Shown one piece after another: positions 1 through 12,790 of a DNA stretch of 64,000 nt. The stretch lies in NCBI RefSeq assembly GCF_026914265.1, contig NC_069136.1, positions 30,161,201 to 30,225,200 on the forward strand, in the 5' to 3' direction. Source of the DNA: Mya arenaria. Lineage: Eukaryota; Mollusca; Bivalvia; Myida; Myidae. The notes under the pieces are model-generated. The model worked only from the letters and a program-made list of their open reading frames with translations. It was not told the origin of the DNA and ran no database searches. Each line of letters opens with the position of its first letter. Position 1 is the stretch's first letter. The position numbers were made by a program, and so were the translations under genes.

Positions 1-2636
1 AATAATGAGAAAAACTCTAAATACTTTGCAAACCTTGAAAAAAGGCATGCAGAAATGAAAACAATTCACACTTTGAAAGTTGAAAATAAAATTATTAGTA
101 AACCTTCAGAAATACTGAACGCTCAACGGACTTTTTACAAGAAATTATACACAAAAGATGATATTGTTTTAAATCACAATAGTGAGTTTTTCTCAACACC
201 AATTGTCAAACTAAATGAAGAAGATAAAGCTAGCTGCGAAGGTATTTTAACAGAATACGAATGCAGACAAGCGTTAAAAGAGATGAAAAATAAAAAAAGC
301 CCAGGGTCTGATGGTTTCACTGCCGAGTTTTATAAAATATTTTGGAACGATTAAAAAATATTCTTTGTCAATTTTATAAATCAATGTTTTACAGAATGTA
401 ATTTATCTCCGCTTATGAAACAAGGTTTAATTTCTTTAATTCCAAAACAAGGCAGAGATTTAGAAGTGATCTCAAACTGGAGACCAATAAGTTTACTTAA
501 TGTAGACTATAAAATAGCAACCAAATCCATTTCAAATAGAATGAAAAGAATTTTAAATAAAATTGTAAGCCCTTTTCAAACAGGTTTTGTGTATGGAAGA
601 TATATTGGTGAAAACATACGACTTATAGATGAAAGTATTAACTATTTCAATACTACAAATATGCCTGGGTTGTTATTTTTTGCCGATTTTGAAAAGGCTT
701 ATGATACTTTAAACCACGAATTTATACTAAAATGTTTAGAAATTTTGGTCAAAGCCTAATAAATTGGGTCAAGCTCTTCTATAATGACATCAATAGTGTT
801 ATAATAAATAATGGTTTTCTCTCTGAAGAATTTCATATCGAGCGAGGTGTCAGACAAGGCTGCCCCCTTTCTTCTTCCATATTTATCATTTGTATTGAAC
901 TGCTTTCTAATACAATACAGAAAAATAAACTTATTAAAGGGATACAACTTTATAACAATGAAATAAAACAATCTCTTTTTGCTGACGATGCTACATATAT
1001 TAATGATGGATCCAAAACATCTTTCGAAACTTTGATAAAAACAATAGATAACTTTGGAAAAATATCTGGCCTAAAATTAAATGCAACAAAATCTACAGTC
1101 TTACGAGTAGGGAGTTTAAAATCATCATATATTGCATACTTAGATAGTTATCAATTTCACAACGACAGTCAGGATGCCAAAACACTTGGAATCGTTTTTA
1201 ACAAAAGCAAAAGCAATAGGATTCAAACCTTGTTCCAAAGCTACAAAGTTTCAAGAATTGTCTCAAGAGTTGGCAGCACAGAAAACTTACGCTTATGGGA
1301 AAAGTTACAGTAGTTAAGACATTAGCGCTTCCAAAACTTATCTATCCCATGACAGTTCTACCTTCACCACCTAAATACATCCTTGATGACATTAACAAGT
1401 CAATTTTTAAGTTCATTTGGAATAATAAACCCGTCAAGATAAAAAGGAAAGTACTAATGAACGATTTGAAAGATGAAGATGGTGGCCTTAGAGTTTCAAA
1501 TATTTATATGTTAAATAAATCTATCAAAGCGTCATGGGTGAAGAGACTACTGGATGAAACAAATAGACATCAATACAAAACTTTTTATAATGACGCTTTA
1601 CATAAATTTGGAGTCAGGTTGGTTTTCGAAAGTAATATCGACGAAGTAACAATAAACATCATTGCACATAAATATAAATTTTTAGCTGAAGTACTCTTAT
1701 CATGGTCTGAAATAAGCAAATATATTGAAACTAATAGTTCAAGTAAAACAATATTATGGAATAACTCCGACATAAAGGTAAATGAACAAAGTGTATACTA
1801 TCACAAATGGTATGAAAAAGGCATCAAATTTGTCCAACATATCTTTGATTACAGATCAAAGGAATTCTATACATTTGACGAGATGAAACATCTTTATACT
1901 ATAGGCAATTCTGATTTCCTGAAGTATTACCAGCTTACGGCTAGTATACCCAGTAAAATAAAACATAAATTAAAAGAAGAATCAATAGTAAATCATGACA
2001 TAGTCTCACTTGTTCAAAAGGTTGAATATACTAAGCAAAAACCGAATAAAATTCTGTATACATTACAAATAAAAACCCTTAAAGCAAACCATGGTAAAGA
2101 AGATAAATGGAATCAAATTCTTGGAACAGATTTCGAGACAATTATGTGGAATAAAATATTTACATTGCCTTTAACATGCACCATTGATACAACAATAAGA
2201 ACCTTCCAGTACAAATACATTTATAGGCTTATACCAACAAACAGATACCTATATCAATGCAAGCTCACAAACTCCAGTTTATGCCAATTCTGTTCAGAAT
2301 ATATAGAGACAATGGAACATCTTTTTTGGGAATGTAGAATTGTACAAAATTTGTGGAACAATCTTAATAACCTATTCTTGTCCTATCCCAATTAGTCTAA
2401 ATATTAAAATCATAAGTTTTTTTTTTAAAAAATCCAATTTTAGTCGTCTCATTAATTTCTTGATTGTGTTGTTGAAATATTTTATATACTTTATGAAGCT
2501 TAGAGATATTACTGAAACTTTTTCAGCTTTCAAAAACTACATAGGTTTGCGATACAAAAACGAACATGAAATTGGATTCATGAATGACAAACTAAAAGTC
2601 CACGAGCAAAAATGGCATGTATTAAAAGAAAAATAA
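1..2636 (+). pseudogene. Broken LINE ORF2 reverse transcriptase
   Basis: The frame is open from base 1. Recognisable blocks are KKSPGSDGF (about 292-318), NWRPISLLNVDYK (about 475-513), FADFEKAYD (palm motif A, about 679-705), GVRQGCPLSS (about 845-874) and FADDATY (catalytic YADD-type box, about 979-999). The C-terminus has a CxxC...H...C zinc-type motif (CQFCSEYIETMEHLFWEC, about 2281-2334). The frame is broken by an in-frame TAA at 352-354 and by three frame changes near 745-760, 1250-1300 and 2385. The catalytic residues survive, but no single intact protein can be made. It is a fossil copy with no sign of domestication. Confidence 0.88.
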
Positions 2637-2640
2637 CATT
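1..2640 (+). mobile_element. Non-LTR retrotransposon (LINE, L1/Tx1-like), 5' end outside the window
   Basis: The window opens inside the ORF2 of a LINE. The order of segments is that of L1/Tx1-type elements: linker, reverse transcriptase fingers and palm, thumb, and a C-terminal cysteine motif. No endonuclease domain is seen because the element is cut by the window edge. Coding signal ends at the TAA at 2634-2636, and a T-rich 3' tail follows without a clear poly-A end. The clade assignment rests on motif resemblance only. Confidence 0.88.
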
Positions 2641-3640
2641 TAAGCAACACCCTCTAGTACAGTCTTTTTTTTATTTCTACCTCTTTGTAGTTTATAAACT
2701 CTTTATTTACTTGTTGATTTTTATTTTTTTTCTAGTTTAAAATTGATCTCTGCTTTTTTGTCCTTTATTTTCTTTTTTGTATCAGTTTGTTTAACAATAT
2801 AAAAATGTCTATTCTTTTCTGTATCGACACCACCCTCACTTCTTAAATAAGCATTACATAATAAACACCATACGTTATACATTACGTATGTATATGATCA
2901 ATTGTATTGTTAAATGTGGAATATTTAATAATAACAAAAAAAGATTTAGAACAAGGAACAAGCAGCATTTGCCACCTATGTGATAATCATATTTTTGACG
3001 AATTTCATTATTTATCAGAGTGAATTTATTTAGTTTAAACATATTTAATACAACAAATATATCAAACAATGTAGCATTGTATGTCATACTACTATACACA
3101 TGATATATTGAAACGGATTAAAACGATATGAGTAACAGAGTTTATGGTGTTTCTCTCATGTATTATTTCAGTACCGTTAGACGACGCTACATTGATTACA
3201 ACAACCATAGAACACAACATATAGTGTCATTTAAGTGGTATAAAACCAAATCAAAAATTAAATTCAGTGTTTTATGTTCCACCAAGTTATGTTATAATCC
3301 TGAACCTCTTTGAGAGTACGAATGAGAATTAATTCAGGAACCTATCAATACTTGTTAAATAGATTTTAAAATCATTTAGCACTTAGTGTTTTAAAACTGT
3401 TTATTTACGGTCAGTAAACGGAAGCTACAGCGCTTACAGAGGTGAAAAAATTAGCTGTCGAATCTTCCGTGGTGCAGCTGTGCCCCGTGTTTACACGCGT
3501 GAGAATGACTTTTGTTTTATTTGATTTTATTAAACGGACATATTTCGAACATCTGAGAATGTGTGACCGTGTCAGAACATTTTTACTGTAGGTAGGCAAC
3601 CATTTAGTTTCAATATTGTGAAAAACTGTGGTGCCAGGCC
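2641..3640. other. LINE 3' tail and non-coding DNA
   Basis: From 2641 to about 2800 the sequence is very T-rich and is probably the 3' untranslated tail of the LINE. No gene is seen in the rest. The short open frames here have no coding character. The segment 3145-3240 resembles 11790-11890 (see the repeat entries). Confidence 0.6.
3145..3240. repeat. Dispersed repeat, copy 1
   Basis: A run from about 3161 (TATTATTTCAGTACCGTTAG) can be aligned by eye with 11811 onward over about 75 bases with scattered differences. The shared segment includes GACGATGCT/GACGACGCT and the ATAGAAC block. The family is not recognised. Confidence 0.55.
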
Positions 3641-4020
3641 ATTTTCACCCGAATCGGACTTTTGCAAATTTTGAGATCTGCTAGCATTTCAAGCACACTT
3701 CGTGCTTACACACACCGTTAGAACAGTACTTACGCCGGAACTCAATAAAATTAGTAAGCAGTTCTTAAAAAAGAAATTATGCACATATTGCCAGGGGCGG
3801 GGCTAGTTACCACTATATGTCTATGGAATTTTTGAAAATATTATTTTCAGAAACTATTTCGTTGATTTTAAGAAACCATATATCAAATTCCTTCACTCCA
3901 TTGTAAATCATAAAAAAACATGGCCGCCAGGGCGCAGGGCTAGTTTTCACAATATATATCTATATGGAAAACTCCGAAAATCTTTTCTTTAGAAACCATA
4001 GGCCCGTTATCAAAATATTT
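3640..4020. repeat. Dispersed repeat with two internal half-copies
   Basis: Two related blocks lie at 3782-3855 and 3918-4000. Each has a GC-rich core (GCCAGGGGCGGGGCTAGTT and its variant GCCGCCAGGGCGCAGGGCTA), followed by an ACTATATGTCTATGGAA-like stretch and a TTTCAGAAAC-like end. The GC-rich core inside AT-rich surroundings and the repetition suggest an old interspersed element. I cannot place it in a known family. Confidence 0.45.
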
Positions 4021-7000
4021 TCACAGAAATGTTCCTTCGATAACCGTTTTATCCTTCCATTTATGGTTTAAAATCATTGATGAAATCGACTTCAAAGTTT
4101 ATGAGCTTCTTCGCTGTAAAAAAATGTGCTCTTTTGTGACAAGGTATACGAATCCAACTAAAATATTGTAAGACTTATTGTTTTAATACAGGCGAACGTT
4201 TGGGCGGGCGGCGTCCAGTATATGGTTCGATCAATAACTTAATAATCCATTGGCCAATATGGTGAGCGGTATAGGGCCATCTCGGCCCTCTTGGTTATTT
4301 CTTTATATTATGGCTCGTGCCTTAACTGCGGCTGCGTTTTAAACGCCGCATTTTTGTTTAACGGACACTAAAATTGAAAGCACCTGAAGTAATGAGAAAT
4401 CACTTTTTTGGAACGGTCCCTCTTTTGCCCAGAGTTATGAATTGATTATGGGGCTGAAGGTATTATAATAAAAAAAAAACAGTCCACGAAATCGAAAAAA
4501 ATTTATCTAAACGCTTAGACATTTAGTTGTTATATGTAGACATTATATCTAAAAGCGATCCATTTTATTTGAATTTAACTGAACAATATCGCTTATTCTA
4601 GTAATCTTATGCAATAGGATGGCCTTTGCCTGCTGATACCAGAATCGCTGGAAAGGGTGCAAGTCCCAAGTTTTCTGAAAATGTTATACGGCATGAGACT
4701 CCTTGATTTATAAACACCTCTATGTCAGGGAACACGTTACATTCATATTTCAAAGAGTCGATTAAGATAGTTTTGTAAATTTTAGGCTCGAATAAATATA
4801 TATTAAATATGTTAACTACTGTTCTGTTTTTCTGTTCTTTGTCACTTGAATACTTGAGCATAAATACAGTTCGCATTTTTAGATGCGCCACTGCAGTTTT
4901 CCCGCAAAAAAAACTACCGACAATTACCTAATTACAACATTCTAAACTGATATTGGCAAGTCTTAAAGATTCCAAACAACGCGCCTGCAATATGCACATC
5001 TAGACCGAACAGGTACGAAAGCAAAATATTATCTTGGCTTCATCGGGTCTATTATGGTATGGGAAATACCGACCGTCTAATGTCAATCAGACGTTAGCGT
5101 CTGATAATAACAAGCTGTTGAAAGTCATTTACTCATTTCGTTTCATTTCTTTTTCTTTATTTTTGCAATTCGAACTAATGTAGACTCAATTACACAATTC
5201 TGCCAAAACAAAATTAATCAAAATAAAATAACAACAACGAACAATGTAAAAAAAGGTGAAGATTTATGCCAGAAAGATGCGTTTATTGTTCGGCTCAACG
5301 GTCCGCTGTACTGTCACATTGATGGTCCCCCTCCAATCGGAAGGTGGCCATAGGACGCCTGAATACTTTGTTAGGGGAAATCACATAAATTTCATTCGGG
5401 CATTGTTTTTTGTTTCTCAAAGGCGGTTCGGTTTATTTCCATCGAAAGGACGGTGTGATTATTAAGCACGCTTATCATGCAGATTCCAAAAGCCTCAACT
5501 TGGGAAAACGAACTTGTACATATTGGTGAAAGGGTTTCGGAGCCTGTGTCTAGTAGCAATTGTGGAAAATCTCCTTTTTATAACATCTTCATACAAAGAA
5601 AACGACTTTTACTCAAATTAGAATCATTAATATTGGTGAAACGACAGAAAGTGAAAAAAAAGAGTTAAAGTGAACGTGATTGTGGCAACTTTCCACATAA
5701 TCGGGTCAAGGTTAAAAAAACAAAATCAAACCTCACAGATTGCCGTTCTTCCAATTATATACTAGCAATGGCGAAATGAGGTGTTGACGGAATAGTTTTG
5801 CCAAAAACAAGGTCTCGGGCATAGGAGGCGCTTTCATTATCCGTATGGTCATTTTAACCCGGATGCGGTTTATTTAAACGAACACGAAAACCAGGTCAAT
5901 CTCCGCGCATTTGTCCTGTGTCCAAAATATTCTAGACTACGAAATGTTTAATACCGATGGTGGGCAGTACACATCCCTTTATAGGCTGTGAGAGTTGTTA
6001 CCGCGAGCCCAGTGTAAATCATTATATATAATACGAGTAGTTTGTTGTTTGGAATGCGTGTATTTGCAGGCTGTGACCCTGCCTTTTTGTCATATAACCC
6101 TTGATAGATGCTGCTCAGATTGTAGTACCTAGAATCTCACTCACATTTGCATTTGGCAGCACTTATTTCAGCATATATGTTGTTATATGTTGCTTGTTAA
6201 ATGTTAATATAAATACATTTACAATACTTTACTTTTAGCTGATACTCATAGATATACCGTAACCGGTTTTACTTAACCTGTTTTCCAAATCATAGCATAC
6301 CGTGACGAAAATACAATTCTTCATCTCTATGTTACAAAGCCTATTGGGGGCTACTCAATTTCTACGTGGTCGCCAGTATACGTCAATTCGGCATGTGACC
6401 AGACCGGCTTTCGCTTCAACGTCCGGTCGTGCGCTCTTAATGTTGTTGCTGAAGTTCTATGTTAGTGTCGCTGATGCTGAAATGCTTATTGCTATTGTTA
6501 TTAAAAGGCTGTGTTGTTTACATACTTTTTTGTGCTTGATTTGTTTTGCTTGAATATGAACGGAGCCTCACCATACTACCCAAAACCACTTATACAAACC
6601 TTGTATTCATACCTACAAACTTGAATAGTAATTGTGGCTAGTAAGTTTGTAGTTATCTAGGTCAAGGTTACATGGAAACACTATTAACGTGCCACCTTGA
6701 TGAAAGTTCGTAAAACTTTGTGATTTTTCGTACAAATCATTGATAATTTGGTCCACAAAGCAGTGCATACACTAGCTTCCTCGCTGTTTGAACTAAACTA
6801 ATATAGAGCAAGTTAGACCAGCGAATGGAAATGATTTTACAGCTTCGTCACTGTTTTATTTCGTGTTATGCCAAACATAAGAAACTTAATTAAATTAAAT
6901 CAAGAATGTACTATGTTCTTTTCGTTGTTGTGTAAATTCGTGAAAATATTGTTAGCAAAGTCCATCTTATAATACAATGTACTCCTCCTTATGCTGAGAT

Positions 7001-7530
7001 AGACATGTAATATATGTTTTAAGTTAACTTTGCAAAGCCTCTTAATATTTATAATATAAGCATTGCAATGGACATTGTTTCATGAATATAAGAATAAAGA
7101 ACTTGAAATTTAAAACTTCCGCGTCAAAGTAACTACCAAAAATATACTGTAGGTAAAAATCTTCATTTGCCACTACACTTCCTTATTTACAATTGGAGTA
7201 TTAGATCTACATTTAAAATACGATTGACTGGTTGCAGATTTTAATAAATTCCGTCCATTATATTATGATGTTTTCTTTGTTATATCGTAAATATAAAATT
7301 ATCAAGACGTTAATGCCAAAAAGGAGTTTCAGTTATTTCCAATACCATATATGTCCTAATAAACTGACTCAGAGAATGACATATATTATAAATAACTCAT
7401 ACATAACAGTTTTCATCCAGGTAAATATCAATATTAATATCGGAATAAGAACGATTCTGCGCAAGGACTTCCATGTTCTGTAAAATTTTAAGAATATATT
7501 CTATTATGTTTAGTGGGTGCAATTGAAACT
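4021..7530. other. No confident gene
   Basis: This is AT-rich intergenic DNA. A segment at about 4200-4315 (GGGCGGGCGGCGTCCAGTAT, then AGGGCCATCTCGGCCCTCTT) looks like an interspersed repeat because it contains an imperfect GGGCC/GGCCC palindrome. The minus-strand frame 4607-4891 (94 codons) is the only one with a faintly protein-like end (FSENLGLAPFPAI), but it has no recognisable domain or splice context. Weak open segments near 5256-5560 are interrupted by stops. Confidence 0.5.
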
Positions 7531-8564
7531 CGAGTTTAATTTAAAAAAAAAAAAACCAACTTCCTGGCCAATGAAGTCTCAAATTCTAAATATTTAAGAA
7601 CACTGATTTAATCCTTTAAAGCTTTTCAAATAGTTGGTCCACAAAAAAGTGCATACACTCCTTTGTTTGCTATTGAAACCCATCTTAGACATTGAATGGG
7701 AATAATGCTTTTAACGCCCTGCATATCGAGATATATATCTTAAGAATGAAAGATTGCATCTCAAACATGACATGAGGAAAATTTGAAGTGTTATGCCTAG
7801 TTAAATCGAAATACAAAATGTATTCTTATTCAAGCAATGTTGTGAAAAACTGACTTGACGAAAAGCGATTACGGAGTTTTATATGCTGTAGTTGCCATTA
7901 AAAGGAATTTTTTACGCCTATTTTTTTTAATAAACCCTTCCAATGCGCGGAAGAAAATGTGCTTATTGTATCCTTACTTAATTTTTAAGTAATGCGCTAG
8001 ATATATTGCTGGGTAACCTTATTTGGTATATATGCATCACCAATGAGATAAGCAGGGGCCGGCTGACCTTACTCTGAAGATGATGAGTACAAAAAAAATG
8101 TGTAGCAACACCGTGATGTAAGTTGGACACCAAATGATTGAACGAACATTTAAGAATATTTCGTTAGAATGGACACTCTTATAATATTTCGTAAGTGTTA
8201 ACACTTTGATACCCTCCCCCCCCCCCCATATTCTTGAGTTGCATTAGTGACATGATGGCCGAAATTATACACATTTAATAATATGCGATCACTTTTGGCA
8301 TGTTAATTATTAAACACCAGCAAATCCAAACGATGTAATTAAACCCAACATACCAATACATTACAATAATACAATTGACAGTTATAAACATGACAATATG
8401 TTACTGCTTTTGGTTTGGTGTAGATACTCAATAAATGGGGCGAAATAGATACAAAGTAAAATAGATTAATTCTGGCTTTAAAATCTATTCTCAATATAAA
8501 GTATATACGATCAAGCTTTAAAGGAACGACTTGGGAAGAGGTCCAGATATTACATCTTAATATT

Positions 8565-8650
8565 ACACACACGTATCGCACACACGCACGCAAGCACGCA
8601 CACAAACAGTATTACATATACTCACACTCACTCACACACACGCACGCACC
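8565..8650. repeat. CA/CGCA-rich low-complexity tract
   Basis: The tract is made of alternating CACA, CGCACACA and CTCACACA stretches with interruptions. It is an ordinary degenerate dinucleotide repeat. Confidence 0.75.
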
Positions 8651-11600
8651 TGTACCCTTACACACGATTATAAACTTAATACTGTCAACCATAAAAAATA
8701 CCATTACGGAAGTATCTGATACTTCTTTTATGGCAAATTGGCGGGTTTAAACGATTATTTACGCTGATCAAGACTCGACACCTACTAAATTTTGAAAACG
8801 ATTTAGTCGGCAAGGCGGGCAAGGCGGGCACAGCGTTTTGCTAGTTCAGTGACAAAAAAACTTTGTCAATGCAAAAGTGAACAAATTTTTTTCAGGACCG
8901 TGTTTGTTTGAAGACTAGGTGTCTTCCGTGGATCAAGAGTCACAGGACGTATTTAATTTGACTGAAAGTTTAAACTTGGCATAACACGAATTCCTTCTAA
9001 CATTAGTTCACCATGTCTTAATTGGATGTAATGGGATGTTTATTCTGATGGTCATACACGGTATGTTGTTTCATTTTTGTTTAATGAATTGTACAGAGCT
9101 GAATTGAGCATAAAGTTGGCAGATGGTGATATATTAATGTTCTTATCCATGAAATAGCAAAAGTGTGTTTTACAAAAGTGGACGATACAGTATGAAAATA
9201 GTTATGACATATGTTAAATATGTAAACATATATGCGCTTACCCAGTATGTAACAAACTGTCGTCTTTCGCCAAGTATGGATAGTGTACCGTATTGTTTAA
9301 GTATTCTTAACATTTTGTAAACTCATGTTTTTGTTTGTTAAAGAGCAATATTTTTGGTTATTAAACCATGAAATTACCCGTATGATACTTAATATCATTA
9401 TGGAATCAAATATACCTTTATTACCATTCATGCGTTGTACAGCAAAGAAAATTGACAAATCAAGGACTAATAAAGCAATCGTGTGTCACTTCAAATTTAT
9501 ATACAATAAAAAACATGCAAATACTACATTACGAGTTTATGCATGTAATAATTACTTTTTATGGTTTGTTTTCTTAGCGATTAAGTCGGCAAACCGAGCG
9601 CAGACCGGCACCGACAGGTCGTTTAGAAGTCTAAAAAAATGCTAAATTTCTTCGTGTTTAGAGCAAAATGTCTATCGAATGCCTTTATATTCGCAAATGC
9701 ACACGTGCGTGTGCCCAAATAACTCGCTAAATAAAACCAATCAAAGATTAAATGAAAAATGGCTGTTGGTTTCGTTACAAAATCGAATTGGGTGGTTGCT
9801 TATTATAGCTCTTCTAAATGATAATTGTCTGGGGGTTTTCCCCTGTTGCCAAGCAACAGTCTGTCTGTGTATGAGATTGTGACTTAGAATATGGACGGAA
9901 AGGTGTGTACACGACTTACAACCAAATAATGGCTGAGTAAGTGATTGAAACTAAAAAACGTGAGAGATTAAACTAAAACGATGGGCAGAGAGGATTGTCC
10001 CTTTCCAAGTAACACCATGGGTGAGAGATAGATTATATTATGATTGGAAAGGATGGTTGGAACAACACAGTGCTTGAAATGATAAGATGCACGCAAGCCC
10101 TTGAAAGGCTTGTTCAACGTCAGTCTTATGTTCAAATTTGTGCCACACAATTTGGGTCGAAAGTCGCCTTAACCACATGTAGTGGGTGAAGTAAAGGTGC
10201 CCAGTGATTGAAAATTAAACACTTGCACTACAACGCTCTTAAATAATTATGTTTGTTAAATCTGTAGTACCAAAACTAAAATTGGCTTATTTCATCTAAA
10301 ACTGGCCTATAAGTTTTAATAATAATTCTAACAATTCTAGTCCATTAACTGTGGAATTCTGGAAAGAAATTTGTCTTCGCATACAAAGCTTAAGAGCTTT
10401 TTATTTGTGTAATTTCAATCATGCCGGTTTCAGATTTCATACCTGTTTTGTAATGTGTTTTCAAGGACATCATTCAATAAAAAGCAAGAGGTATCAGAGA
10501 CTAGCATTGAAATATAATTATCTGAGCAATTGCAATAGAACAGTTATGCCTTTTGTACGTGTTATATATATATATACGCATGAGGAAATAAACTAATGAT
10601 ACGATCAGATATACGTTTGCCCATAGAAAGATGAAAGGAAAATGTTTATGTCAAAAGACAGAGAGAAAAATTCATTTGAGATCAAGCAAAAATGCAACAC
10701 TGTCAAGATAAATGTATGTGAAAATAGCGAATTAAACAGGTTTTTCAATAACATTAAAAATGAAGAGAGGGGAAAAAAAACAAGAACGATATCTACTTAA
10801 CATGTATATCGACATTATCTTTAAAAGCAAACAATATATTACATACATATACAATCAGTGAAATATCATTAGCGATCAGAAAAACATTAAATTCATCATT
10901 CGAATTGCTGCTAACTAATGTTTACATGCTAGTTGAAATTAAAATATATTCTTAAAATAGTAAAGCATTAGTAGACAAAGTATATTGCTATTCTCAAGAA
11001 ATGTTTGTGCACTTTCTTATCCCTGAAAAGTAAATGTATTTTCCCAATCAAATATTGCAACTTAGCCTCCTCATTACCGAACGAAATCAACGAACATATC
11101 TCGCAAGGAAAATTTTCTGAAAGCATGTTAATCCTAATATCAGACGATAAATTGCGTGAAAACAGTACGGTTTTATTAATAACAACACCATACGCGTGAC
11201 ATAATACAGATTTAGTTTATATATGCTAGGTTCAATCAATAGTTTTTTTAATATTAGAGCATGTTAAGGGCCTTTAACCGCGTATAAGTGGTTGGGGAAG
11301 GTAAAAAATAAAATATATTTAAAAAAATCATGTTTTGTTTAGTTTTGAGAAGCGATCTTTTTTATGAGTAAAACAAACATTCTTGGTGTAGCAAATGTAA
11401 AAACATGCAAAGATATTAGCAAAATCACAGGATCAATGTCGGAACTTCCCCTGTCTGTATAAGGGTCTGAGAAGGAGAAAGCTTATTTCCCTTACCATTC
11501 TCTTTCCTAGTTTATGACTGGCATCAATATCTTATTTGATGTTCGGCAAGTAAACTCCCAAATTAAACATGATTACTTAAAAGTTAAAACCAAAAACTGA

Positions 11601-11789
11601 CTGATTTGTGTTTTTTAAATGAAACTAACGTCAACTATATCAGTAAATTATAGATTTCAAGGAAAGTTTTGAATCTAAAAAAAATAAAAAATTGTTACAA
11701 TATCGCCAAAATTGGTGAATTATGTTATAATATTTAGAACATTACACAACCATAAGCCATATTTTGGATACTGATCGTGTTGGTGACAT

Positions 11790-11890
11790 ATTTCAGTTTT
11801 TGTCTAAGTGTATTTATTTCAGTAACGAAAGACGATGCTTCATCCATAACAATAATTATAGAACAGCAAATGTATTGTCATTTAAACGTG
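11790..11890. repeat. Dispersed repeat, copy 2
   Basis: The segment aligns by eye with 3145-3240 in the same orientation. Two diverged copies 8.6 kb apart suggest an old transposon fragment, not a local tandem duplication. Confidence 0.5.
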
Positions 11891-11992
11891 TCTTGAAATT
11901 TAATGTAAAATATCATATGTTTTGTAGTCGTGTATCATCATGAAATACTTTATTTGTTGCTTCCAAATATAATGTGCTCCTCTTAAATGTAC

Positions 11993-12115
11993 GTGAAGTT
12001 AGCGGCCTAGCGGCCTAGCGGCGTGAAGTTAGCGGCCTAGCGGCCTAGCGGCGTGAAGTTAGCGGCCTGGCGGCCTAGCGGCGTGAAGTTGGCGGCCTAG
12101 CGGCCTGGCGGCCTA
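11993..12115. repeat. GC-rich 30-bp tandem repeat, four copies
   Basis: Each unit is GTGAAGTT followed by AGCGGCCT-type blocks (AGCGGCCTAGCGGCCTAGCG), so a 9-bp sub-repeat is nested in a 30-bp repeat. The later copies carry A-to-G changes (GGCGGCCTGG). The tract is strikingly GC-rich for this AT-rich region. A stray ATAGCGGCCTTAAATT lies at about 12201-12216. Confidence 0.9.
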
Positions 12116-12344
12116 ATTATTTTTTCTATGTCCAAGCAATTGTTAATGCGTTTTTTTTTTAAAACAATGATAAATCAAGGTTTTTTATTCATATAGTTAC
12201 ATAGCGGCCTTAAATTGTTATCTATTCAGAATATTTTTCTTTATCTTTAAAAACAGCAAATACATCATTAAGTCTTAAACTTTTAAATAAATGTTCAGCG
12301 TCTTTCCACATAGAGTAGATTAAACATGAATTTTGAACCTCTTT

Positions 12345-12790
12345 TTTTTAATAGACTGGTTTTTCAGGTCAATAACCGTAGTCGGGTATGATGCCTATCG
12401 TCTCTAGTTCAGGAAACATCAATCTAAACACGCTGAAGCTTTTATGATGCATTTCTTCAACCGATCAATGTCATAGTCTTCTTTTCGCTTAAGAAGTTCG
12501 ACGCAAATCGCTCTAAAGTTTAGGCAACATTTGCGCAAAATGTCCACATCCGAACGACAATATTTCAACAGTTAGTCTTGAACAACAAAACGGTCAATTT
12601 ATTTTTTATGATACCATGTGTAGGCTTTTCGTCGGCTTTCGGGTTTCAAGGTGTGAGGATTGTAGTTCTTTCCAACGGTAAGGCGAGAAAGTGTGGCATG
12701 CTGGTTTTCTTCACCATTGAAGGTGTGGAAATATCCTTTTTGCTATATCTGATTCCATAAATGCTTTAGGCATTTCCGCTAAAGCCATGG
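12345..12790 (-). pseudogene. Decayed DNA polymerase B relic, Polinton/Maverick type
   Basis: Minus-strand reading shows pieces of a protein-primed family-B DNA polymerase (DNA_pol_B_2-like), as carried by Polinton/Maverick elements. The clearest block is YCRSDVDILRKCC at about 12562-12524, which fits the conserved YCxSDVDILRxxC region. Upstream in the gene are MALAEMPKAF (12788-12759) and a GYFHTFNG-like block (from 12735). Downstream are ASACL (about 12440) and GIIPDYGY (about 12395-12372). The blocks are in the expected order but are separated by several stops and at least two frame changes. No integrase, capsid or terminal repeat was seen nearby. This is a dead fragment. Confidence 0.72.

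Larger units (their letters stand above)
7531..11990. other. No gene seen; simple repeats only
   Basis: This is AT-rich non-coding sequence. It contains an A-run near 7542-7555, a C-run at about 8214-8227 and a CA/CGCA-rich tract at about 8565-8650. The longest frame (9325-9645, plus) has an amino-acid make-up typical of random AT-rich DNA and no motif. I see no tRNA, rRNA or splice-supported exon. Confidence 0.6.

Noticed and set aside
4607..4891. 94-codon minus-strand ORF as a gene
   Set aside because: No recognised domain, no splice or promoter context, and a length expected by chance in this amount of sequence.
5256..5668. Plus-strand open segments with some protein-like text
   Set aside because: Frames change and stop repeatedly, and no family or splice structure could be supported.
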